From: Deltaproteobacteria bacterium | GTDB taxonomy: Bacteria; Desulfobacterota; Desulfobacteria; Desulfobacterales; SpSt-501 | DNA: 64,000 bases | Reading direction: 5' to 3' | Assembly: GCA_016219005.1 (NCBI GenBank) | Contig: JACRCN010000009.1 | Location: 1-64,000 of the forward strand | Shown: positions 16,920 through 24,520 of the stretch, one piece after another | Layout of the letters: every line of letters begins with the position of its first letter | How positions within the stretch are numbered: the stretch's first letter is position 1 | Translations under genes and position numbers: made by a program | The notes under the pieces: model-generated | Told to the model about the DNA's origin: nothing | What the model saw: only the letters and a program-made list of their open reading frames with translations | The model's database searches: none

Positions 16920-17534
16920 GTGACCACTTCCATGCCGACGGCGGCGATCGTAAGACTGCCCCAGCCCGAGTTCACCGGGGAGGTCCCGGTCGAGCAGGCC
17001 CTCCTGTCGCGGCGCTCGGTGAGGTCCTTCGCCCCGACGGCGCTCTTTCTGGCAGAACTCTCCCAGCTGCTCTGGGCGGCCCAGGGGATCACCAGTGCCC
17101 GCGGCTATCGCACCGCGCCCTCCGCCGGGGCCCTCTACCCGCTCGAGATCCATGCGCTGGTGGGCCTGATGCCGGAGCTTGCCGCCGGAGTCTACCGCTA
17201 CCGCTGTCGCGAGCACGCCCTGGTTCCGACCCTCCCGGGGGACAAGCGCAGGGAACTCTGCCGGGCGACTCGCCGTCAACGCTTCGTGGAAAAAGCACCC
17301 CTCGTGTTGCTGATCAGCGCCGTCTACGCGCGGATGACGGCCACCTATGGGGAACGCGGCGTGCGCTACACCGACATGGAAGCCGGCCACGCGGCCCAGA
17401 GCGTCAGCCTGCAGGCCGTGGCGCTGGGCCTGGGGTCCGTGGTGGTCGGCGCATTCGAAGAAGGCGACGTGCGTCAGATCGCCGGCCTCCCCCCGGAGGA
17501 GGTGCCGCTGTATTTGATTCCGGTGGGTCGGTGA
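16920..17534 (+). CDS. SagB-type nitroreductase family oxidoreductase
   Basis: 204 residues from a GTG start (AGGA nine bases upstream); ATG at 16932 is an alternative. The FMN-binding nitroreductase pattern is visible: LLSRRSVRSFAP (phosphate-binding Arg cluster), LSQLLWAAQGIT, RTAPSAGALYPLE, and GHAAQSVSLQAVALGLGSVVVGAF. The APSAGALYPLE segment is typical of SagB-type dehydrogenase domains, which oxidise thiazolines/oxazolines in peptide natural products, but stand-alone members in anaerobes have no known substrate. No precursor peptide or cyclodehydratase is nearby. It is translationally close to both neighbours (12 and 4 bases), so it probably belongs to the activase operon. Confidence 0.8.
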   Translation: MTTSMPTAAIVRLPQPEFTGEVPVEQALLSRRSVRSFAPTALFLAELSQLLWAAQGITSARGYRTAPSAGALYPLEIHALVGLMPELAAGVYRYRCREHALVPTLPGDKRRELCRATRRQRFVEKAPLVLLISAVYARMTATYGERGVRYTDMEAGHAAQSVSLQAVALGLGSVVVGAFEEGDVRQIAGLPPEEVPLYLIPVGR

Positions 17535-17538
17535 CAAG

Positions 17539-18876
17539 ATGAATAAGGACCAAAGGGCCGTCTGGGGCTGGGCCTTGTACGACTGGGCCAATTCCGCCTT
17601 TGCCACCACGGTGATGGCAGGCTTCTTCCCGGTCTTCTTCAAGCAATACTGGAGCCAGGGGGCGGATGTGAACCTGAGTACGGCCCAGCTCGGGCTCGGC
17701 AACTCCATGGCCGGCCTGCTCATGGCGCTGCTGGCGCCCGTGCTCGGCGCGGTGGCCGACCGGGCGGCGGCCAAGAAGAAATTCCTGCTCGCCTTCGCCA
17801 CCCTCGGTGTTCTGTCCACCGCCGGCCTCTATGGGGTCGGCCAGGGAGAGTGGGCGTTTGCCATTTTTGTCTACGCCATGGGCATCGTCGGCTTTGCCGG
17901 CGCCAATGTCTTCTATGATGCGCTGCTGCTGAGCGTGGCAGCGCCGGAGCGCGTCGACTATGTGTCGAGCCTGGGGTACGCGCTGGGCTATCTGGGCGGG
18001 GGGCTGTTGTTTCTCCTCAACGTGGCCATGACGCTATTCCCGCACGCCTTCGGCATTGCGGATGCCGCGCAGGCCGTGCGGCTGTCCTTCGTCTCGGTGG
18101 CGCTGTGGTGGGGCGGATTCACCCTGTTCATTGCCTTCTGGGTCCCGGAGCGGGCAGTACCAGCCGCCGGCGGCCAGGCAGACCATGCGCTGGCCGCCGG
18201 GTTCCGGCAGCTGGCCGGCACCCTAAAAAAAATCCGCCACCTCAAGACCGTCCTTCTCTTCCTCCTGGCCTACTGGTTTTACATCGACGGGGTCGACACC
18301 ATCATTCTCATGGCCGTGGACTACGGCTTGTCTCTGGGGCTTCAATCGGCCGATCTGATCCAAGCGCTGCTGATCGTCCAGTTCGTCGGGTTTCCGGCGG
18401 CCCTGGTGTTCGGGAAACTGGGCGAGCGCTGGAGTGCGCGCAAGTCGATCTTCCTGGCGATCGGGATCTACATGGGGGTCACGGTCTGGGGCACCCTGAT
18501 GACGAGCCGGCTGGAGTTCTACATCATGGCCATGGTCATTGGGTCGGTCCAGGGCGGGATTCAGGCCCTGAGCCGTTCCTATTACTCCCGGCTGATCCCC
18601 CGGGAGCAGTCGGCGGAATACTACGGGTTCTACAACATGCTCGGGAAATTCGCGACGATTGTCGGGCCGACTCTCATGGGCGTAGTCGGTCTGACCGTGC
18701 GCCGGGTGCTCATGCCGGAAGCGGCCACCGCCCGGCAACTGGCTGAGATCGGTCAGCTCGCCTCGCGCTGGGGCATCGCCTCCATCCTGGTTCTCTTCCT
18801 TCTGGGGGCCGTCCTGTTTTATTTTGTGGATGAGCGCAAAGGGCGGGAACAGGCGGCTCAGCTCTCCGCCGACTGA
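17539..18876 (+). CDS. UMF1-type MFS transporter
   Basis: 445 residues with 12 hydrophobic segments. The start WGWALYDWANSAFATTVMAGFFPVFF is diagnostic of the UMF1/Atg22-like branch of the major facilitator superfamily, and FYDALLLSVA and SRSYYSRLIPREQSAEYYGFYNM are the conserved motifs of the third and later helices. The relatives include fungal vacuolar amino-acid effluxers, but bacterial substrates are unknown. Four bases separate it from the nitroreductase gene, pointing to one operon. Its 3' end overlaps the convergent GDPD gene by 19 bases. Confidence 0.85.
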   Translation: MNKDQRAVWGWALYDWANSAFATTVMAGFFPVFFKQYWSQGADVNLSTAQLGLGNSMAGLLMALLAPVLGAVADRAAAKKKFLLAFATLGVLSTAGLYGVGQGEWAFAIFVYAMGIVGFAGANVFYDALLLSVAAPERVDYVSSLGYALGYLGGGLLFLLNVAMTLFPHAFGIADAAQAVRLSFVSVALWWGGFTLFIAFWVPERAVPAAGGQADHALAAGFRQLAGTLKKIRHLKTVLLFLLAYWFYIDGVDTIILMAVDYGLSLGLQSADLIQALLIVQFVGFPAALVFGKLGERWSARKSIFLAIGIYMGVTVWGTLMTSRLEFYIMAMVIGSVQGGIQALSRSYYSRLIPREQSAEYYGFYNMLGKFATIVGPTLMGVVGLTVRRVLMPEAATARQLAEIGQLASRWGIASILVLFLLGAVLFYFVDERKGREQAAQLSAD

Positions 18877-19685
18877 AGGCGCCGCAGCAGCGCTTGAACC
18901 TCGGAAGCGTGGTTGGAGAAAATCCAGTCGACCCCCCGGTTCAGCTCGCGCAAGATACAATTGGGCGCTCGAACATAGCCCGTTCCCACCTTGCGCCCCG
19001 CAGCATGCTGTTGCTCGATGTCGGACCGGCCGACGACCGCGTAATGCCCGGCCATCCCCCCGTAGCCTTCACGAGCGGCCAGGCGGCCGATCTGCCTGGG
19101 ATTCAAGCGCGCGATCGGGACCAGCGCGGATTTCGGCGCAAACGTCAGCAGCCGGAACACGTGCGGCGTGAGGGAGATCAGATGAAAATCCTGACCGGGT
19201 GTCAGGCCTGAAAAAAGCTCCCCCAGCACCTGGTTCTGGCGCGCGGGCTCCGGGGTGTGCCCCTGTTTGACCTCCACCATGAGGTGCGCCTGACCCCCGT
19301 AGCGCCGGATGACCTCCGCCAGGGATGGCACGTGCGGACAGCGCTGCCGGAGTTCAGCCCGCGTGGCCCCCGCAACCGTCAGCGGGACCCCGAAAACCCG
19401 CCGCAGATCCGGGTCGTGGATCACCACGGGCTGGAGGTCTTTGGTCCAGCGGATGTCGAACTCGATCCCCCAGACCCCGGCGGCGACCGCCGCGTCGAAA
19501 GCCGCCAGGGTGTTTTCGAGAGTGAGACGGTTGTCGTGCTCGCCCCGGTGGGCGACGATCCGGCAGTGCTTCAAGCGCCGGGGATCCGGGCATGACCGAG
19601 GCCACCGCGCAAAAATGCCGTCGCTCAGCGCCATCAGGCTGCTTTCAACTCGATCTGGAAGGTGCATGGCCGTGGTCAACTCCAT
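18858..19685 (-). CDS. Glycerophosphodiester phosphodiesterase
   Basis: 275 residues, GDPD TIM-barrel. Catalytic residues are visible: HRG (H46), ENT (E57), EFDI (E75, D77), HDP (H90) and the metal-binding EVK further on. It hydrolyses glycerophosphodiesters to glycerol-3-phosphate and an alcohol. No signal peptide, so probably cytoplasmic. Start uncertain: ATG 19685 gives the full frame but has no ribosome site, and ATG 19667 or 19634 would shorten a poorly conserved N-terminus. The 3' end overlaps the convergent transporter gene by 19 bases. Confidence 0.87.
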   Translation of the reverse strand: MELTTAMHLPDRVESSLMALSDGIFARWPRSCPDPRRLKHCRIVAHRGEHDNRLTLENTLAAFDAAVAAGVWGIEFDIRWTKDLQPVVIHDPDLRRVFGVPLTVAGATRAELRQRCPHVPSLAEVIRRYGGQAHLMVEVKQGHTPEPARQNQVLGELFSGLTPGQDFHLISLTPHVFRLLTFAPKSALVPIARLNPRQIGRLAAREGYGGMAGHYAVVGRSDIEQQHAAGRKVGTGYVRAPNCILRELNRGVDWIFSNHASEVQALLRRLQSAES

Positions 19686-19744
19686 CCGAATCGTGCATGA
19701 ATCAACCCCCGCCTTGGCTGGGCGTGCCGGCGGGGGCAGCCGCG

Positions 19745-19773
19745 TTAACCTATCTCCCGGACCTGCCTATAGT
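19745..19773 (+). promoter_or_regulatory. Promoter upstream of the gene remnant
   Basis: TTAACC (19745-19750), 17-base spacer, TATAGT (19768-19773); the -10 matches five of six. It points at the remnant at 19812 and would give a leader of about 30 bases. Confidence 0.5.
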
Positions 19774-19811
19774 ATCTTGGAAGGCCAACAACGGCGGGAG
19801 TGCCGATTCCG

Positions 19812-20028
19812 ATGCATGATATCAAACGCCAGAGCCAGGTCAATGTCTCATTCACCCGGCTCTGGGACGGCCGCATTGATCATTTCACCCGCAACGGCCT
19901 CAACCCCGAGATGGGCTTCGACGCCCGGGCGCTCGAACGTTTTTCGCAGGCCGACCTCAGCGCCGTTATGGTTGGCCAACAGTCTCGAGTTCTGGTCGTG
20001 GCTGTCCGATGCCTTGAACCGCGATTGA
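19812..20028 (+). pseudogene. Remnant of a TIM-barrel (sugar phosphate isomerase/epimerase-like) gene
   Basis: The first ~50 codons (MHDIKRQSQVNVSFTRLWDG, then NGLNPEMGFDARALERFSQADLSAV) read like a genuine N-terminus, with GGGAG 11 bases before the ATG and a good promoter. It resembles the start of xylose-isomerase-like TIM-barrel proteins (some annotated as CbiR-like), but this is from memory and uncertain. At about 19966 the frame must shift by one base to continue as WLANSLEFWSWLSDALNRD and end at 20028. If the frame is not shifted it runs without sense into the convergent radical SAM gene. Either a truncated, frameshifted relic or a short real gene with a sequencing indel. Confidence 0.45.
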
Positions 20029-20047
20029 AATCAAATCGCCGCCGCCT

Positions 20048-21733
20048 TCACGATCGCCCCATGGCGTTGCGGCAGGCCGCCGCCAACCGCCGTGCCTCCG
20101 GCTGGCGCATGCAGTGCGTGAGGAGCGCCAGCGCTTCTCGAAACCGGCCCAGGTTCATCTGGCTCACCGCCAGGCAGATCCGCAGCTGCTCGTCCCCGGG
20201 GAAATGCGACAGCCCTTCGGTCAGGATCTCCACGGACGCCGCATAGCTACCGGCTTTCTGATACAGGATCCCGAGCCCGAGACAGGCCCGTGCATCGGGG
20301 TGGTAGCCGAGCGCCCGGCGGTAGAGCTTTTCGGCCAGCGCCGGTTTGTCCGGGATGTCGTCCACCCGGGCATAGTCTCCCTGGTCAAAGGTCATGGCCA
20401 GCCGCGAAAAGAAGTCGGCGTGCAGCGGATAGAATCCGCGTTCGTCGACCGGATCAAGGTCCTCCACGAACCCGGGCAGATTCCGGTAGAAGCTTTCCCG
20501 AAGGTTCCGGCCAAATTCCAGTATCCGATCGGAGGAAAGATTCGGGTCGGTCTCGAAGTACATGATGTCCTCGACCCGCTCGAGCCAGATGTCGTCCGTG
20601 CAATCGAGCCGCCGTTTCATGTCGGCGTATAGCGCCGTTCCGGGGAAAAGATCCAGGATGTAGAAAATGGCGCCGAGCGGCTTGATCTCGAGCATCAGGT
20701 CGATGGTTTCCTGGATGGTCGCCCGGGTTTCACCCGGGCAGCCGTAAATGAAATAGGCCCGGGCCATGATGCCGTAGCGCTGGGTCAATGCAAAGGCCCG
20801 GCGGATCCGGGAGACGCTGATCGTCTTGTTCAACCGTCGGCGGATCCTCTCCGAGCCGCTCTCCACCCCGTAGCTGATCTGGATGCAACCCGCCCGGCGC
20901 ATCCAGGCCAGCACCTCCTCGTGCACGGCGTCCACCCGCGAGATGGCGGCCCAACGGATGTCGAGCTTGCGCGCGACGATCCCGCGGCAAATGTCGATCA
21001 CCCGCCGGCGGTCGAGCGTGAAGGTGTCGTCGCTCACGTAGAAGAACCGCTGGCCGCGGCCGCGCAGGAGCGCCAGCTGCTCGACGAAATAGGGCGCCGA
21101 ATGGGACCGCACCCGCCGGCCCCAGAAGGCCGGCGAGCCGCAGAAGGCGCAGTCGGCGACGCACCCCCGCGTCAGGGACAGGTGTTGAAGATCGAAATAC
21201 CGGGCCGGCATGGGCAGCGCATCCAGATCGCAGATGGGCTCGGGGTCGGCCGTTTTAACGGGCCGCCCGTCGGTGCGCAGGGCCAGTCCGGGCAGGGTTC
21301 CGATGGCGCCGATGTCCCCGGCTTCGAGGCGCCGGACCAGCTTCAGGAACGTGTGCTCCCCCTCGCCCAGCACAATGTAATCGATCGCGGGGAAGTGTTT
21401 GAGGAGATGCTCCCACAGGTGCGTTGCCCCGACGCCGCCGAAGACCACCGTGGCTGCCGGGTTCAGCTGCTTGACCCGCCGCGCGATGTCGATCCCGCCC
21501 CAGCGGTTGGCGTGCAGAATGGAAAACCCGACGAGGTCGGGCTTCCGGGCGCGCAGCGTCGCTTCGATGACTTCCGGAGTGCGCCGGATGTCGTGCCAGT
21601 TCAGGACATCGACCTCGCCGCCCTGCTCCTTGAGGACGGCCGCCACGTGGTAAATCCCCATGGGCGCGAAACGAATGTCCTCCGCGTCGAGCCGGGCATC
21701 GAGAAAATAGGGATAGATGAGAAGAATTTTCAT
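20048..21733 (-). CDS. B12-binding-domain radical SAM protein with C-terminal TPR-like helices
   Basis: 561 residues. Domains in order: a cobalamin-binding-like Rossmann domain (about 1-140; MKILLIYPYF, GFSILHANRWGG, VVFGGVGATH, IVLGEGE), a radical SAM core (about 180-400; RGCVADCAFC with C191, C195, C198, and ISYGVESGSERIRR), and a C-terminal stretch of paired helices (about 455-560; LYRRALGYHPDARACLGLGILYQ) typical of tetratricopeptide repeats. The DxHxG cobalamin motif is not intact, which is usual for this branch. Substrate unknown; relatives act in methylation of lipids, antibiotics or cofactors, and the TPR part may bind a protein partner. It stands alone on the minus strand. Confidence 0.85.
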   Translation of the reverse strand: MKILLIYPYFLDARLDAEDIRFAPMGIYHVAAVLKEQGGEVDVLNWHDIRRTPEVIEATLRARKPDLVGFSILHANRWGGIDIARRVKQLNPAATVVFGGVGATHLWEHLLKHFPAIDYIVLGEGEHTFLKLVRRLEAGDIGAIGTLPGLALRTDGRPVKTADPEPICDLDALPMPARYFDLQHLSLTRGCVADCAFCGSPAFWGRRVRSHSAPYFVEQLALLRGRGQRFFYVSDDTFTLDRRRVIDICRGIVARKLDIRWAAISRVDAVHEEVLAWMRRAGCIQISYGVESGSERIRRRLNKTISVSRIRRAFALTQRYGIMARAYFIYGCPGETRATIQETIDLMLEIKPLGAIFYILDLFPGTALYADMKRRLDCTDDIWLERVEDIMYFETDPNLSSDRILEFGRNLRESFYRNLPGFVEDLDPVDERGFYPLHADFFSRLAMTFDQGDYARVDDIPDKPALAEKLYRRALGYHPDARACLGLGILYQKAGSYAASVEILTEGLSHFPGDEQLRICLAVSQMNLGRFREALALLTHCMRQPEARRLAAACRNAMGRS

Positions 21734-21880
21734 GAAGAGGCGGAGTCAAAGGGTTCAAATGATTCTGCAGTACATAGCCGTGAAATTTCAGCTTGTCAAA
21801 GCAGGGTTGACGGTGCGAAGATGGATTGACAACGATTGAGGAATTTGCGATGAAAGCACCTTTTCTAGCGCTTGAGCAAG

Positions 21881-23401
21881 ATGATGCAAAGGCCGTTTCA
21901 CATCTCCACCGTTTTGTTTGACCTGGACGGGCTTCTTGCCGCCGCGGCAGGAAGCCGGAGGCTGCCCCGTGCCCTTGCGAAGGGCATGGTCGGGATGCTG
22001 AGGGCCAGGGGCCTTGGCATGGGTGTCGTCAGCCGCCACACCCGAAAGGCCGTGCTGGGCTTTTTGAAACACAGGTTTCAGATGCAGCCGGCGGACATCC
22101 GCCCCTGCATCTGCCTTGACGCGCCTCATGCAGGCCGCCGGAGGCGCAACCCCTTTCCGGCGGCGGCCCGGAGCATGCGTACCACTCCGCAACGGTTCAT
22201 GGTGGTATCCGCCGACCGCGAGATGCTCCGGCTGGCAAGAGACGCCGGGGCTCTTGCGGTCGAGTGGTGCGCGAACGCAACGCCGGATTTATCCGGGCCG
22301 GCGACCGATTATCGGGTTGCTGACCTCCAGCAGCTCAACCGGCTCATCCGCATGGGCGTTCCGCTGCCGGCAGGCAAACTGCCCAATGACCTCCTGAAGG
22401 AGTTTCTCGATGAATTCACGTTCGAGGACCCAGCGCTTCTGATCAACCCGGGCGTCGGCGAGGACATCGCCGCCGTGGACGTGACCCGGGAGGAGGTTCT
22501 GGTCCTGAAGTCGGACCCCATCACCTTCGCCACCGATGCGATCGGACGCTATGCGGTGCTGGTCAATGCCAACGACATCGCCACGGCCGGTGCCCTGCCC
22601 CGCTGGCTTCTGACGACCCTTCTGTTCCCGGTCGGCAGTACGCCGTCCTTGATTTTAAGTATCGTATCCGAGTTGAGGGAATCCTGCCGCACGTGGGGCA
22701 TCACGCTGTGCGGCGGGCACACCGAGATCACCGATGCGGTGACGCGGCCGGTGGTTTGCGGGATGATGGCCGGCAGTGTCCGCAAGCGCGATCTAATCGA
22801 AAAGCGGCGCATGCGGCCGGGCGACCGGGTGCTTCTCACCAAGGGCGCGGCCGTGGAGGGCACTGCCATCATCGCCCGGGAACTCGGATCGCGCCTCCGA
22901 AGGCTCGGCATGAGCGCGGAGAAGATCGAGTCCTGCCGGTCTTACCTGGACCGGATCAGCATTATCCCTGAAGCCCGGCAGGCCGCTCGGTGCCCGGGCA
23001 CCAGCGCCATGCACGACGTTACCGAAGGCGGCATCGCGACAGCCCTGGAGGAGCTCAGCGCCGCCGGCGGCTGCCGGCTGCGGGTGGACCTGGACCGCAT
23101 TCCGGTATTTCCGGAAACCCGCACTATCTGCCGCCTTCTCGGTGTGCATCCCCTTGGACTGATCGGCTCCGGCAGCCTGCTGATCTGCTGCCGGTTAAAA
23201 CACGCCGACCGTCTTGAGAGGGATCTGCACCGGGCGGGAGTTCAGACCACGAGTATCGGCGAGGTTTCGGGAAAGGGCTCCGGCGTCCTGGGGTTCAAGG
23301 GTGGCCACCCCGTGCGCTGGCGGTCCTTTGAGGTGGATGAGATTGCCCGGCTCTTTGCGCGGGAGGCCGGTCGTCGATTGGTCCGGAAACGGGTTCCTTG
23401 A
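21881..23401 (+). CDS. HAD-like / AIR synthase-like fusion protein
   Basis: 506 residues. Residues about 1-140 are a HAD-like domain: VLFDLDG (nucleophile Asp), GVVSRHTRKAV (motif II region) and a later FMVVSADREMLRLARDAG, which fits motif III/IV. From about 170 an AIR synthase (PurM/HypE/SelD-type) domain follows: GVGEDIAAVDV, LVNANDIATAGALPRWLL, GGHTEITDAV, MRPGDRVLLTKGAAVEGTAIIA and MHDVTEGGIATALEE. The HypE C-terminal PRIC motif is absent, so it is not a normal HypE; PurM and ThiL are also unlikely. The fusion suggests an ATP-dependent step coupled to phosphate removal, substrate unknown. Start: ATG 21881 chosen; a TTG at 21872 is in frame and no strong ribosome site is seen. Confidence 0.75.
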   Translation: MMQRPFHISTVLFDLDGLLAAAAGSRRLPRALAKGMVGMLRARGLGMGVVSRHTRKAVLGFLKHRFQMQPADIRPCICLDAPHAGRRRRNPFPAAARSMRTTPQRFMVVSADREMLRLARDAGALAVEWCANATPDLSGPATDYRVADLQQLNRLIRMGVPLPAGKLPNDLLKEFLDEFTFEDPALLINPGVGEDIAAVDVTREEVLVLKSDPITFATDAIGRYAVLVNANDIATAGALPRWLLTTLLFPVGSTPSLILSIVSELRESCRTWGITLCGGHTEITDAVTRPVVCGMMAGSVRKRDLIEKRRMRPGDRVLLTKGAAVEGTAIIARELGSRLRRLGMSAEKIESCRSYLDRISIIPEARQAARCPGTSAMHDVTEGGIATALEELSAAGGCRLRVDLDRIPVFPETRTICRLLGVHPLGLIGSGSLLICCRLKHADRLERDLHRAGVQTTSIGEVSGKGSGVLGFKGGHPVRWRSFEVDEIARLFAREAGRRLVRKRVP

Positions 23402-23506
23402 GTTGGATCTCCATGGGGTCGGAACACGCGTGGTTTCCGTTTTTCCTGAACCCTTGACCCCCCGGCACCGGAGCCCTGCCGCTAACGGCTTGCGCCGGGT
23501 GGCGAT

Positions 23507-24139
23507 CTATTTGGCCATCAATCCGCGGTGGAAGACCTCGAAGGCGACCGTGAGCGTCTCCCTGAGGAAATCCTTGCTTTCGTTGATCAACTTCTTGCTG
23601 GTCAGCCAGAGAATGACGCCGGAAAAAATGGACCAGAACGTGTCAGCCAGCGCGACCGGGTGGCGGTCGATGAAAATGCCCAGGGCGACACCGTCTTTGA
23701 AAATCTGGGCGATGGAGCCCATCGATTTGCGCGAGAGATCCTTGATCTCCGAAAGCAGCTCGGGGGAGAGGTTCTTCAGGGTCTCGCTGGACTGAAGGTG
23801 GAACATGTTGATGATGATGAGCGGGTCGAACTCATACACATCGTACATGGCCTCCATGAGCGCCGTCAGTTTTTCATCCGGGCCGCTATCCTTGATGGCA
23901 TTCACGTGCTCGATGCGGAGCAGCAGGTATTGAAGGATCCGCAGGGAAAGAGACGCATAAAGCTCTTCCTTGTTCTTGAAATACAGATAGAGGGTCCCAG
24001 GGCTGAGTTCGGCCTCCTGAGCAATGTCTTCCATGGTGGCTTTGGTGAATCCTCTGTCGGAAAAAACCCGTTTGGCAGCGACCATGATCTGTTGGCGGCG
24101 GCGTTCCTTTTCTCTTTCCTTGCGCTCCTGGATGCCCAT
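23507..24139 (-). CDS. TetR family transcriptional regulator
   Basis: 210 residues. The N-terminal helix-turn-helix (about 18-65) has the TetR pattern IMVAAKRVFSDRGFTKATM, EDIAQEAELSPGTLYLYFKNKEELY; the rest is an all-helical ligand and dimerisation domain. It starts with a highly charged leader (ERKEREKERRRQQ). ATG 24139 has CAGGAG upstream. The promoter region carries an AT-rich near-palindrome (24166-24185) that would suit autorepression. It is transcribed away from the ybaK remnant; no obvious target gene is adjacent. Confidence 0.9.
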   Translation of the reverse strand: MGIQERKEREKERRRQQIMVAAKRVFSDRGFTKATMEDIAQEAELSPGTLYLYFKNKEELYASLSLRILQYLLLRIEHVNAIKDSGPDEKLTALMEAMYDVYEFDPLIIINMFHLQSSETLKNLSPELLSEIKDLSRKSMGSIAQIFKDGVALGIFIDRHPVALADTFWSIFSGVILWLTSKKLINESKDFLRETLTVAFEVFHRGLMAK

Positions 24140-24165
24140 GAATTTCTCCTGAATTCTATTTATAA

Positions 24166-24185
24166 ATAACCTATATATTAGTTAT
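24166..24185. promoter_or_regulatory. Near-palindromic operator candidate of the TetR gene
   Basis: ATAACCTATATATTAGTTAT is symmetric in 16 of 20 positions and lies 27 bases upstream of the tetR start in an AT-rich patch unlike its GC-rich surroundings. TetR proteins usually bind 15-20 bp dyads overlapping their own promoter. Confidence 0.5.
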
Positions 24186-24243
24186 TGTTTTAGATTTAGT
24201 CAAGGTCAGTCCGGCGGGCGCCAGGCCGCTTAAGGAGGGTATA

Positions 24244-24492
24244 ATGACACTCATGTCCCCGGTGTCAAATGAAAAGGCGGATGCCGATCTTGTCTCCGTC
24301 AAAAGACGGGGTTTGCCATCGGCGGTGTCCCGCCGGTGGGCCACATGCAACCGATTGCGGTGTTCATCGACGAAGACCTGCTTGCCTATTCGGAAATCCG
24401 GGCCGCTGCCGGCACCCCCCCGAGCCGTTTTCAGGCTGACCCCCCAGGAGCTGCAGAGGATCACCAGCGGCCGGGTGATTGGCGTGAAATAA
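24244..24492 (+). pseudogene. Frameshifted, truncated YbaK/EbsC-type tRNA deacylase remnant
   Basis: An ideal ribosome site (AAGGAGG, six bases before ATG 24244) opens a frame of 82 codons that makes sense only if read in two frames. Frame one gives ADADLV; a shift at about 24305 gives GFAIGGVPPVGHMQPIAVFI and DEDLLAYSEIRAAAGTP; a second shift in the C-run near 24420 returns to frame one for RAVFRLTPQELQRITSGRVI ending at 24492. This is the C-terminal half of a YbaK/EbsC aminoacyl-tRNA deacylase, with the PVGH and GTPHAVF-like motifs. The N-terminal ~80 residues are missing. The 380-base gap between tetR and the ribonuclease holds only this and the TetR operator. Confidence 0.75.
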
Positions 24493-24520
24493 CATACAGA
24501 CCCAGCGGACTCGTTGAACG

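Noticed and set aside
21881-23401. HypE (hydrogenase maturation) for the AIR synthase domain.
   Set aside because: The C-terminal PRIC motif is missing and no other hyp genes are near; the HAD fusion also does not fit.
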